Part shown: positions 1 through 8,524 of the stretch, one piece after another
How the letters are laid out: each line of letters starts with the position of its first letter
How positions within the stretch are numbered: the stretch's first letter is position 1
Source: Paenibacillus sp. HW567
GTDB taxonomy: Bacteria; Bacillota; Bacilli; Paenibacillales; Paenibacillaceae
DNA: 64,000 nucleotides
Direction: 5' to 3'
Assembly (NCBI RefSeq): GCF_000374185.1
Contig: NZ_KB910518.1
Location: 4,264,530 to 4,328,529, forward strand
Program-made: the position numbers and the translations under genes
The notes under the pieces: model-generated
Seen by the model: the letters and a program-made list of their open reading frames with translations, nothing else
Databases searched by the model: none
Told to the model about the DNA's origin: nothing

Positions 1-936
1 GCGGTTGGACTGCTCGTGAAGCTGACGGTAGGTCAAGCGTTCAGCTCCCAGCGAGACCGCGATCTCCTCCGGCCGCTTCAGAACCTGCTCTTCCAGCAGC
101 CCGGGGATGCTCTTCCCGTAAGGATAGGGAATAGAGGTTTGGTTCCACTGCTGAACCAGCCGTTCGCGCTCCGCCTCCGACAGCATGTCAATCTCCGACA
201 GCCGCCGGTCCGGATGATCGGACAAATCCGCCACAATATGCACATAATGGTGAAGGAACCGCTCCATCGAGCCTTTTGAGAACAGAGCTGTATCGTACTC
301 CAATTTCAGTTGAATCCCATTCACTGCTCTTTCGGCAGCTAATGCAAAATCATATTTATCCAGACCCGTTTTGACGACACCCGTCTGAAATAAGGCATCG
401 AACAGGGGATTTCTGCTCGGATCACGGTCAAGCTCCAGCTTCTTCACCACTTCGGCATAAGGGATGTGCTGGCAATTCCTGGCTTGCATACAAATAGCCT
501 TAATGTTCTTAACATACTCTTGCCAAGTTGCAGTCCCATTCACCTGCCCCGCCAGAACGGTAAGGCCCGCATCCCCCTCCACGCCGGGCCGCAGAAGCGA
601 GCCGTACTCCCAGCCGACCAGGACGGTATGCTGTCCTGCATATTTAGAGAGCAGCACAATGTAACATGCAAGCAGCATGATCTCAACAGATACCGCTTCA
701 CTCTCCGCTAAACGCTCAAGCTTGCAGGTGAGCTCCTCGCTTGTCTGGAGCATGACAACCTCTACTGCGCAGCTTTTGACAGCCGGACGGACATAATCCA
801 AAGGCATATTTAACGGCGTGCTGTTATCTATAATGGAACGCCAGTATTCGCCCACTTGCCCATCCAACGCTGACTGTGCAGGTTGCACCTGCAAGGGTCC
901 CTCTGTATGGCTAACACCGGAAGGCTCCTGTTTCAT
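1..936 (-). CDS. NRPS protein, half condensation domain then adenylation domain (C-terminus beyond window)
   Basis: This frame is open from an ATG at 936 to the window edge (312 codons, no stop), so the gene continues to the left. An AAAGGAG ribosome binding site sits 7 bases before the ATG, 42 bases after the previous gene's stop. The first ~220 residues match only the C-terminal half of a condensation domain: the YW...LP.D..RP region, then a late RDPSRNPLFDALF block. The N-terminal half with the HHxxxDG motif is absent. From about residue 270 an adenylation domain begins (ERLTYRQLHEQSNR core). A half C domain cannot form a peptide bond, so I infer an A-PCP unit that loads a carrier in trans or starts another line. 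The substrate-binding residues lie outside the window. The function as an amino-acid-activating NRPS is secure; its place in the pathway is not. Confidence 0.85.
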   Translation of the reverse strand, partial: MKQEPSGVSHTEGPLQVQPAQSALDGQVGEYWRSIIDNSTPLNMPLDYVRPAVKSCAVEVVMLQTSEELTCKLERLAESEAVSVEIMLLACYIVLLSKYAGQHTVLVGWEYGSLLRPGVEGDAGLTVLAGQVNGTATWQEYVKNIKAICMQARNCQHIPYAEVVKKLELDRDPSRNPLFDALFQTGVVKTGLDKYDFALAAERAVNGIQLKLEYDTALFSKGSMERFLHHYVHIVADLSDHPDRRLSEIDMLSEAERERLVQQWNQTSIPYPYGKSIPGLLEEQVLKRPEEIAVSLGAERLTYRQLHEQSNR

Positions 937-978
937 GATCGTTCTCCTTTAGCGATAAAATAGGCATACGTTGTGCCG

Positions 979-3900
979 CTACTCTATATTCTCGACACCT
1001 ATAGTTTCAAAGACTTCAGTTAAACCGGCAAGATCCGGTTCCCTGAAGACGGAATAATGATCGCCGTTAACCTCCCGGAGGATGACGGGACGGTAAAAAA
1101 ATGTGTTCCAACCGTTCTCGGCGACCCCGCTTGATTCTGCCGCCTTGATTAAGTAGGCCTGTGCGAATACCTTGCGCACCGGATTGTAATGAACATAGGC
1201 ATGCTGCAGGTCGATAAACAGATTCACATAATGGTAAAAGTCATTTGTGCTGCGCTGCGCATACGCTGGAATTGCCCGCATAATGTCCAGCGGGACCAAA
1301 GTTTCCAGTGCCTCATAGCCAAGGCCGCTTGCTTCCATGTGCCGGGCAAGCTTTTTGTACAAACCGTATAATGTGGTTTCCTCCCGCAGCCCGGCGATCC
1401 ATTCATAACCAGGCAGCGCTTCCTCCATCTGCCGCCTGAAGGTTTCAATTCCTGCTTCATCAGGCGTCTGCAGATGACGGTGCATTCCCGGGTGGGAGGA
1501 ATCAATCAAGGCGAGCATGCTCACATCATCGCCTTCAGCTTCAATTTGTCTGGCGATCTCATACGCCAGCAGGCCACCCAAACTCCAGCCTGCCAGCGAG
1601 TATGGCCCGTTTTCCTGAATTTTTTTGATTTTGGCAAGATAGGTTCCGGCAAGTTCTTCCACGGTGATGCCGTGCTCCCATTGACGGCCAGAGGTCTCCG
1701 CAGGAACACCGTAGCAGGTATACTTGTCGCCCAGACGAGCCGCAAGCCCGAAATAAGCATCAATGCTTCCGCTGATATCGTGGATAAAAAAAAGAAAAGG
1801 AGCTTCCGGCGCTCCCTTATGAATCAAGATCAGTTCGTGTTCACTCTTCAATGGCGCTTGCAAAACCTCAGTCCGGATGAACGCGGCTATTTCAGCAATT
1901 GTCTGTTTAGTATAAACCTCGCTTACCGGAAGATCGACACCCATGTCTTGACGGATTCTGGCTGCAATCAGGATAATCTTCAGGGAATTGGCTCCAGCCG
2001 AAAACAGATTGGTCCGAACGCCAACCGCTGCGAGATGCAGCACTTCCTGGCATATTTGGGCCAACTGCGTCTCGACCTCATCTGCAGGCACATCATCCCC
2101 AGTCTGATGGATGCTAATCTCAGGTACAGGCAACAGCCTCCTGTCGGTTTTTCCACTGGAATTGAGCGGAATCTTCGGAACCCCCATAATATAATCCGGC
2201 ACCATCAGCCGTGGAAGCTTCTTGACGAGATAGCTCCTCAGCTCTTCAGCGTCCAGCCCGTGTCTAGACACATAATAGAGGCAAAGAGCCTGATCGCCGG
2301 CACTGATCTCTTTAACGGCCGCAACTGCTGCTTCAACCTCTTGCCATTGGAGCGCTATATTTTCGATTTCTCCCAGCTCGATACGCACCCCCCGGATTTT
2401 CACCTGCTCGTCCATTCTGCCCAGGTACTCGACGTTCCCCTCCGACATCCAGCGCGCCAAATCGCCTGTCCGGTACATTCTATTACCTTTGACCCAAGGG
2501 TCCTGAACAAAGTGGTCCGCTGTCAGACCGGCGCGGTTCAAATAACCGCGTGCAACCCCGATTCCGGAAATCAGCAGTTGTCCGGGAACTCCGATAGGTT
2601 GCAGCTCATCCTCCCCGTCAACAATGTACAAGCGGATATTGTCAATGGGTTTCCCGATTGGGATCAGGTTATGGGACTCGCTTCCCCCAGCGGGTTCGGA
2701 ACAATCGAACCATGATACCTCCACAGTGGCTTCCGTCGGGCCGTATAGATTAATGAGCCTGGTAGCATTGACCGAAAAGAGAGTCTGATTGAACAGGTTC
2801 ACGGTGCTGGGAAGAAGCGTTTCTCCGCTAACAAGCAGGTAACGCAGACTGGACAGCCGCTCCGCCTCCGCTGCCATATGCGGCTCCATATAGGAAAGAA
2901 GTCCGTTCAGAAGGGAGGGGACAAAGTGTACAAGCGTGACCTGCTCACGGGCAATCGTTGTCAAGATCATTTCAGGGTCCTTTTCCATACCCGGCGGCAA
3001 AAAACAAAGACTGGCTCCGTTATAATACCAGCCGAAAAGCTCCCAAACTGAAACATCAAAGGTATAGGGCGTCTTTTGGAGGATGCAATCCTGTTCGCCG
3101 ATCGGAAACTGTCTGTGCATCCAGGCAATCCGGTTGACAACGGAATGATGCTCGACCATGACGCCTTTGGGAGTGCCGGTAGAGCCGGAAGTATAGATGA
3201 TATATGCCAGATCGCCGGGCCCGCTTCCCGGTGCCGGATTGGTATTGTCTCCCTGATAGAGCGACGGATCTTGGATATTGAGCATCAGGCATTCCGGTTT
3301 CCAGCCGTCCATCCTCGTTGCCGCATCAACAAGCAGAAGCTTAGCCTGACTGTCTTCCAAGATAAATGACACCCGATCCTGCGGATCGTCCGCACTCATC
3401 GGCAGGTATGCCCCCCCTGCTTTTAGGATCGCCAGGAGGCCGACCATCATCTCAAGGGAACGCTCCAGCCGTATTCCGACAACCGAACCGGCCCCGACAC
3501 CATTATTCATAAGTACCCGCGACAATTGGTTGGCTCTATGGTTCAGTTCCCCGTATGTGAGCGAATGACCCTGATACTTGACCGCAAGAGTGTCTCCGGC
3601 TTTCTCAGCCTGCTGTTCAAAAATGGACTGCAAGGTTTGTTCCACCACAAGATCTGAAGCGGAATCGTTAAAAACATGCATAATTAGGTGCCGCTCTTCG
3701 TGTGACAGCAAGCTATACCGTCCAATCTTACCCTCCGGTTCTGACAGGACAGCTTGCAGCAGTCCCATAAAGTGGTCTCCCATTCGCTCTACCGTCCCGG
3801 GATCAAACAAGTCCAGATTGTATTCCATGTTCAGACACGCTTCTCCGGTACCGAGCATATAGAAGCCGCAGGCGATATCCAGCGTATTTCGGGTCTGCAG

Positions 3901-5274
3901 CACATCGTCTTCACCGGAGATAAATGATTCTAATATTGATTCCAGCTCCGTATGAAAATTTAAGGAAACACGATACAGCGGATGCTCTGTCCTGGAGATT
4001 CCCTTTAGACGGCAAATCTCTTCCTCAATTTCATCGACATCGCACTCCTGATGTTCAAGTACACCTATGAAATGTCTCTTTACCTGCTGCAGATATTCGG
4101 AAAAGGTCTGATCCGCAGCCGCCTGAAACCGGATGGGTACCGGACGAATAAACATACCGATGCTATTCTCTAATCCACTGTACCTGCGGGAGGAGAGTAT
4201 GCCGAGCGAAATATCGGACTGTGCCGTATATTTGGAAAGAAACAACCCGTAGACGGCTGTCAAAAAAATACTAGGCGTGGCCTGATAACGGGTAGCGGTA
4301 TCGTGGATTTGTTCAATAAGCTCACGCTTCAGGCGTATATTACGGACTCCGTAGGCCGATAGCAGACGGTTAGAGCGCGGGCGGTCAAACGGTAAATTCA
4401 ATTGCGGATGTTCACCGGCAAACATATCCAACCAGAAGGCCCATCTTTTCTCATACTCCACGGTCGCTTTCAGTTCTTTTTGCCATACGCAATAATCAAC
4501 GTACTGCAGGTGAAGAGGCGGCAGCAGCCGTCTCTCCCGGATACATTCCAATTCCTGATATACCAGCTTAATGGAATACGCATCGAAGATAATATGATGG
4601 AAATGGATAAGCAACAGACAGCCCTGGTGAGGCACGCGCACAAGTCCAATGCGAAAAAGGGGAAGCTCATGGAGGGGATAGGGCCGGTTGAATTCCCCCA
4701 CGCAATTCCGGATAAATGCCTCTTGCAGGGCGTTCTCCTCAGGCGCTTCCCAGGACTTGATCCGGAACCAGTCAATTTCGTCATGTACAACTTGTACGAC
4801 TTCCTCATCTCTGATCTCGAATGTGGTCCGCAGCAATTGATGCCGCTTAATGATAGTGTAGACGGCCTGCTCCAGATCATCCGGGTCAATGTCATAATCC
4901 AGGCTTCGCATATCCATCACGTACTGCTCTATGCCACTGGCCGCGGAGAAATACATGTTCTTTTGAGTCCAGGAGACCGGATAATACGCTCTTTCCGATG
5001 CAGGTTTAATGACAGAGAGCTTATCTTTCTCTGCGCTGCAAATATAGTCAGCAAGCTCCTTGATCGTCAGGTGTCCAAATATATTCTCCAGAGAGATTTC
5101 GATCTCGAACTCAATTCCAATTCTGACCTCAAGCTCTAAAGCTTTTAATGAATGACCGCCCACTTCAAAAAAATGATCGTTTATTCCAACCTCACCGATT
5201 TGAAGTATCTCTCTCCAAACCGCTTTGAGCTTTTCTTCGATTTCATCCCGATGGGTCTGGATCGTTCGATGCAT
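979..5274 (-). CDS. terminating NRPS: PCP-C-A(Ser)-PCP-TE
   Basis: 1431 residues. Domains: an N-terminal carrier (GGHSLKAL, Ser near 45); a condensation domain (~97-530) with active site HHIIFDAYS near 226, an HHxxxDA variant of HHxxxDG; an adenylation domain (~550-1050) with IIYTSGSTGTPKG near 692, FDVSVWELF near 740 and the A10 lysine in GKTDRRLL near 1040; a second carrier (GANSLKII, ~1095); and a thioesterase (~1150-1431) with nucleophile GWSLGG near 1228, Asp in ALIDSSHPG and His in GDHYSVF near 1408. My reading of the ten specificity residues is DVWHLSLVEK, one conservative change (D to E) from published serine codes, so serine is predicted. The ATG has a strong TAAGGAGG site. The TE makes this the likely release step for the whole line. 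The extra N-terminal carrier has no A domain of its own and may receive its load from the ACP at the end of the preceding PKS or from an A domain in trans. Confidence 0.93.
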   Translation of the reverse strand: MHRTIQTHRDEIEEKLKAVWREILQIGEVGINDHFFEVGGHSLKALELEVRIGIEFEIEISLENIFGHLTIKELADYICSAEKDKLSVIKPASERAYYPVSWTQKNMYFSAASGIEQYVMDMRSLDYDIDPDDLEQAVYTIIKRHQLLRTTFEIRDEEVVQVVHDEIDWFRIKSWEAPEENALQEAFIRNCVGEFNRPYPLHELPLFRIGLVRVPHQGCLLLIHFHHIIFDAYSIKLVYQELECIRERRLLPPLHLQYVDYCVWQKELKATVEYEKRWAFWLDMFAGEHPQLNLPFDRPRSNRLLSAYGVRNIRLKRELIEQIHDTATRYQATPSIFLTAVYGLFLSKYTAQSDISLGILSSRRYSGLENSIGMFIRPVPIRFQAAADQTFSEYLQQVKRHFIGVLEHQECDVDEIEEEICRLKGISRTEHPLYRVSLNFHTELESILESFISGEDDVLQTRNTLDIACGFYMLGTGEACLNMEYNLDLFDPGTVERMGDHFMGLLQAVLSEPEGKIGRYSLLSHEERHLIMHVFNDSASDLVVEQTLQSIFEQQAEKAGDTLAVKYQGHSLTYGELNHRANQLSRVLMNNGVGAGSVVGIRLERSLEMMVGLLAILKAGGAYLPMSADDPQDRVSFILEDSQAKLLLVDAATRMDGWKPECLMLNIQDPSLYQGDNTNPAPGSGPGDLAYIIYTSGSTGTPKGVMVEHHSVVNRIAWMHRQFPIGEQDCILQKTPYTFDVSVWELFGWYYNGASLCFLPPGMEKDPEMILTTIAREQVTLVHFVPSLLNGLLSYMEPHMAAEAERLSSLRYLLVSGETLLPSTVNLFNQTLFSVNATRLINLYGPTEATVEVSWFDCSEPAGGSESHNLIPIGKPIDNIRLYIVDGEDELQPIGVPGQLLISGIGVARGYLNRAGLTADHFVQDPWVKGNRMYRTGDLARWMSEGNVEYLGRMDEQVKIRGVRIELGEIENIALQWQEVEAAVAAVKEISAGDQALCLYYVSRHGLDAEELRSYLVKKLPRLMVPDYIMGVPKIPLNSSGKTDRRLLPVPEISIHQTGDDVPADEVETQLAQICQEVLHLAAVGVRTNLFSAGANSLKIILIAARIRQDMGVDLPVSEVYTKQTIAEIAAFIRTEVLQAPLKSEHELILIHKGAPEAPFLFFIHDISGSIDAYFGLAARLGDKYTCYGVPAETSGRQWEHGITVEELAGTYLAKIKKIQENGPYSLAGWSLGGLLAYEIARQIEAEGDDVSMLALIDSSHPGMHRHLQTPDEAGIETFRRQMEEALPGYEWIAGLREETTLYGLYKKLARHMEASGLGYEALETLVPLDIMRAIPAYAQRSTNDFYHYVNLFIDLQHAYVHYNPVRKVFAQAYLIKAAESSGVAENGWNTFFYRPVILREVNGDHYSVFREPDLAGLTEVFETIGVENIE

Positions 5275-5299
5275 AGTCAGAATTCCTCCTTAAGACCGT

Positions 5300-6481
5300 T
5301 TAAATTCTCGCTTCAACACCGGATTGAATTTCACGAATTGTCCGCGCAATTCCTCTCGTCGTCTCCTCATCGCCAAGCAAGGCGCGATGATGAATCCAAA
5401 TGACTTCTTCCGCCACCTTCTTGGAAGCCGGGCAATTCAGTTGATTCGGGAAGGAATAGCTGCCGTCCAGGTTAGCGGCATACTCTTTGAATATAGGCGT
5501 ATCATGGATTTGGGTATAGGCAATATATGCAGGAATTCCTTGCTCATTCAGCAGCTCAACAAACCGTTCTCTGCTGATTCCGCCAAATTTCCCCGGATTG
5601 TAGTAAAACATGTACATGTAATATGTATGAAGCGTACATGCTTCAAGGCGGCCCTGCGGAACGATCCCCTCGATGTTCTGGATCTCCTCATTTAGAATCT
5701 GCGCATTGCGCTCACGCCGTTGGTTTTGTTCATCGAGACGTCCTGCCTGCGGTAGCAAGACTGCCGCCTGGAATTCGGAAAGACGGTAATTGGTTCCTTC
5801 AACGAGATGCTGATATTTCTTGTCACCGAAAGGCCGGCCCACATTGTGATACAAAAAGGCCAGATCATACAGCTCCTGAGAATTGGTAACAAGCGCCCCG
5901 CCTTCTCCAGCCGTCATCAGCTTGAATTGCTGGAAGCTGAAGACCCCTGCATCACCTATACTGCCGGCACGTTTGCCTTTCCATTCTCCTCCGTGGGCAT
6001 GGCAAGCATCTTCCATAACAAACAGGTTGAATTCGCCGGCAATTTCCATCAGACGGTCCATATCGCACAGATGGCCGGCCATATGAACAGGAATGATGCC
6101 TACGGTTCTCTCGGTGACGGCTTCCCGCACCTTGTCTGGATCAAGGCAAAAAGTGCCGGGATCAATATCTACCGGAACAGGGATAGCTCCAAGACTCATC
6201 ACCGGCAACGCTGTTGAGATAAACGTAAATGCAGGAACAATGACTTCGTCGCCTTCCTTTACCTTGAAGCTCTTAAGAAGGATGTCGATAGCGTTGGTAC
6301 CGTTTGTTACCCCCAGTGCATATTTGGTATTATGCATTTCTGCAAATATCCGTTCAAATTCCTTCACCTTGATTCCTGTCATGCGCCACCATTGGTTGCT
6401 GTACAGCGCTTCCAGCAGTTCTTTTTCTTCACTCTCGGTAGCCATTGGCCAGTTGGGGAACCGGTTTGTCATGTTACTCAT
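5300..6481 (-). CDS. AHBA-synthase-like PLP aminotransferase (RifK family, DegT/DnrJ/EryC1)
   Basis: About 393 residues from the ATG at 6481, which has a GGAAGG site 8 bases upstream. A GTG at 6490 in the same frame is a weaker alternative. The fold is that of the DegT/DnrJ/EryC1/StrS aminotransferases. Stretches shared with AHBA synthase as I remember it are QWWRM.G near the N-terminus, VTNGTNA, VIVPAFTFIS, PVHMAGH..DMD, EDACHAHG and SFQ..KLMTAGEGG, the last carrying the PLP lysine. In rifamycin biosynthesis RifK has two jobs: transamination of UDP-3-keto-glucose (with RifL) and aromatisation of aminodehydroshikimate to 3-amino-5-hydroxybenzoate. The gene overlaps the upstream kinase by 8 bases (ATGAGTAA) and sits with a dehydrogenase and a kinase of the same pathway. 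Whether it performs both reactions cannot be read from sequence. It looks much less like NtdA of Bacillus kanosamine synthesis. Confidence 0.85.
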   Translation of the reverse strand: MSNMTNRFPNWPMATESEEKELLEALYSNQWWRMTGIKVKEFERIFAEMHNTKYALGVTNGTNAIDILLKSFKVKEGDEVIVPAFTFISTALPVMSLGAIPVPVDIDPGTFCLDPDKVREAVTERTVGIIPVHMAGHLCDMDRLMEIAGEFNLFVMEDACHAHGGEWKGKRAGSIGDAGVFSFQQFKLMTAGEGGALVTNSQELYDLAFLYHNVGRPFGDKKYQHLVEGTNYRLSEFQAAVLLPQAGRLDEQNQRRERNAQILNEEIQNIEGIVPQGRLEACTLHTYYMYMFYYNPGKFGGISRERFVELLNEQGIPAYIAYTQIHDTPIFKEYAANLDGSYSFPNQLNCPASKKVAEEVIWIHHRALLGDEETTRGIARTIREIQSGVEARI

Positions 6482-7421
6482 TGTGAACACCTTCCATTTC
6501 TTTGTTTTTTATGAATACTTGTTGCAGACCATATGCAAGACCGCCCCAAAGCGCAGCATCCTCTCGGAGGACAGACAGTGATACCTGTACATTTTTTTGT
6601 GGCAAGGTTCCCAGGATATGCTGGATGGTTGTCTCCAGGGAACGGTAGACTTCAGGAAATCTGCTCACCATTCCGCCACCGATTACCACCGATACCGGGT
6701 CGAATAAGCGGACGGCATTCGCAATGCCTATGGCAAGCAGTCTGAGCGAATTTTGAATGATTGTCCGGGCCGCTTCATTTCCATGAGCAGATAGCCGGAA
6801 CACATCGCTTGCTTTCGTAATGGGCAAGCCTGCGGCTATTGCCATACGTTCAATTGCTCTTCCGGACGCGTACAATTGCAAGCAGCCAAATCCTCCGCAA
6901 GGGCAGCGCTCTCCATTCGGGTCCACCGTAATATGGCCCAGTTCACCGCTGGCTCCCCTTGCTCCTTTGTATACTTCCCCCTGCAGAACCAGGGCGCTGC
7001 CGATCCCGGTTCCCACTACTACATACAGCAGAGGATTCACCGGTTGGGTTAATCCAAAGCGGTATTCGCCCATAGCCGCCAAATTGGCATCATCAAACAG
7101 AACAATGGGCTTGCCTGTCGCACTTGTGAATGCATCACGAAAAGGAAACCCGTTCCAAGCGGGGCGGTTCGGCCAAGCGATAATTGTTCCGGCAGCATCG
7201 TGCAGTCCTGCAAGACCGGCCACCACAGTCTGAATGGACCCTTCCCGATTCTGCTCCCACCTGCCGATGACACTGGCGATCCGCGAGATGGCGTCGGGCG
7301 GTTCCGTCTCAGCACCCAGTTCAATTTTGACGGAATCCTCCATTGTCATGCTGCCGCTGTCGAACATTGCCAGCCTCACAGCCGAGCCTCCCAAATCCAT
7401 GGAGATAAGAGCATCTGTCAT
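6474..7421 (-). CDS. ROK-family sugar kinase, RifN-like (kanosamine kinase candidate)
   Basis: 315 residues, the usual length for a ROK kinase. Visible signatures: N-terminal phosphate-binding DLGGS; catalytic Asp in VLFDDANLA near 110; VVVGTGIGSALV; the GELGHI block; and the zinc motif CPCGGFGCLQ near 175. The Gln where many ROK proteins have Glu is a small departure. The start ATG overlaps the dehydrogenase stop as ATGA, and the stop overlaps the aminotransferase start, so the three genes are translationally coupled. RifN of the rifamycin cluster is a ROK-family kanosamine 6-kinase, and the context (RifK-like and RifL-like neighbours) points the same way. Glucokinase or N-acetylmannosamine kinase activity is possible on sequence alone. 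The protein is cytosolic and would trap kanosamine as its 6-phosphate. Confidence 0.82.
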   Translation of the reverse strand: MTDALISMDLGGSAVRLAMFDSGSMTMEDSVKIELGAETEPPDAISRIASVIGRWEQNREGSIQTVVAGLAGLHDAAGTIIAWPNRPAWNGFPFRDAFTSATGKPIVLFDDANLAAMGEYRFGLTQPVNPLLYVVVGTGIGSALVLQGEVYKGARGASGELGHITVDPNGERCPCGGFGCLQLYASGRAIERMAIAAGLPITKASDVFRLSAHGNEAARTIIQNSLRLLAIGIANAVRLFDPVSVVIGGGMVSRFPEVYRSLETTIQHILGTLPQKNVQVSLSVLREDAALWGGLAYGLQQVFIKNKEMEGVHNE

Positions 7422-8509
7422 GTGGCAACAAGCCCTTTATGGGCAGATTGATAGAGGAGCTGAATCAGACGAATGACCCTTTCCCCATCCCCGGCGGTAA
7501 TGTAAGGCTGTTTCGTCTCCCGGATGCAATCTACGAAATGTTGTGCCTGCCGCCTGAACTCAATGAGCACATCCGTTTTCGGCGGGAATGTGAACCACTC
7601 CGGGTCTTCGCCCGCCCGGCTGAACTGCAAGGAAGGCTGTTTGTACAAGCCCTGATTGCTGAAGCCAAACAGGGTGCGGAGAATCATGCTGCCCCGGTTG
7701 CCTTTCAGGTGGATTTCCACAGCATCGCCCTCCACATCATCCTGCCAGCTCACATGAATCCGGCCCAGCATTCCATTGGCAAATTGAATCATCCCAATCG
7801 CCGTATCCTCAACCTCAACCGTTTGTGATTCGACGCTGCCGAGCCAGTTGGAATAACCGCCCTGCTGGACCGGCCGGGAATGGAGGCCAGCCAGACAAGC
7901 AACCGGTTCTGGAGCATCCGTCAGAAAAAGCATCTGGTCAATCATGTGGCTTCCAAGGTCAATAAGCACACCTCCTCCAGACAGCTTTTGCTGCGTAAAC
8001 CAGCTTCCGGGGCGGGGAATCCCCTTCTTTCTGCGCCAAATGACCTCACATACCTGCACATCTCCAATGTGGCCCGATGTGATTCTAGAGCGCAATTCGC
8101 GGATATCGTCCCGGTAACGGTTCACGAAACCCATTAACAGTACAGCCCCGGAGACCTCCGCGATCCTTCGCAATGAGACCGCTTCTTCCGCCGTTGTCGT
8201 CATAGGCTTCTCACACAGAACATGGATGCCTTGTTGCAGAAAGTACTTGGCTATTTCGTAATGCGTGTGATTGGGTGTGCATACAAGGACACCATCTAAG
8301 GGAATCTGGTCGATCTCAGAAAGGCTGGTGCACGCCCTGGCCCCGGCTTGTTCAGCCAAATGCGCAGCCCTGGACAATTCCGTATCATACACGGCTCCAA
8401 TAGAAACGCCCTCCATTGATAAAAAACTGGGGAGATGCGCATGCTCGGCAACCCAGCCTGCTCCGATTATTCCAATGGAAACATTTGTTGTATTGGACAA
8501 TGCTCTCAT
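7418..8509 (-). CDS. Gfo/Idh/MocA oxidoreductase, RifL-like sugar 3-dehydrogenase candidate
   Basis: 363 residues. The N-terminal Rossmann fold shows IGIIGAGWVAEHAHLPSF (NAD(P) site GxGxxA-like), followed by VCTPNHTHYEIA and the family motif CEKPMTTT near 110, whose Lys is the usual catalytic residue. The C-terminal domain contains DLGSHMIDQMLFL near 200. In the AHBA pathway RifL is an oxidoreductase of this superfamily that, with RifK, turns UDP-glucose into UDP-kanosamine. I infer the same oxidation at C3 here, though sugar 3-dehydrogenases such as NtdC share the fold. The ATG at 8509 lies directly after AGAGG, which is too close. An in-frame TTG at 8500 has better spacing and may be the true start. 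The stop overlaps the kinase start (ATGA). The preceding gene ends 15 bases upstream. Confidence 0.82.
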   Translation of the reverse strand: MRALSNTTNVSIGIIGAGWVAEHAHLPSFLSMEGVSIGAVYDTELSRAAHLAEQAGARACTSLSEIDQIPLDGVLVCTPNHTHYEIAKYFLQQGIHVLCEKPMTTTAEEAVSLRRIAEVSGAVLLMGFVNRYRDDIRELRSRITSGHIGDVQVCEVIWRRKKGIPRPGSWFTQQKLSGGGVLIDLGSHMIDQMLFLTDAPEPVACLAGLHSRPVQQGGYSNWLGSVESQTVEVEDTAIGMIQFANGMLGRIHVSWQDDVEGDAVEIHLKGNRGSMILRTLFGFSNQGLYKQPSLQFSRAGEDPEWFTFPPKTDVLIEFRRQAQHFVDCIRETKQPYITAGDGERVIRLIQLLYQSAHKGLVAT

Positions 8510-8524
8510 CCTCTCATGATTGGG

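Noticed and set aside
1474-2715. 413-codon open frame on the plus strand
   Set aside because: It lies entirely antisense to the A, PCP and TE domains of the terminating NRPS, has no recognisable domain or ribosome binding site, and has an atypical Arg/His/Gln-rich composition.
5300-8509. NtdABC-type kanosamine operon of Bacillus
   Set aside because: The gene types overlap (DegT aminotransferase, Gfo/Idh dehydrogenase, HAD phosphatase), but the aminotransferase carries AHBA-synthase blocks such as QWWRM and KLMTAGEGG, and a ROK kinase is present as in the rif cluster. Kept only as a weaker alternative.
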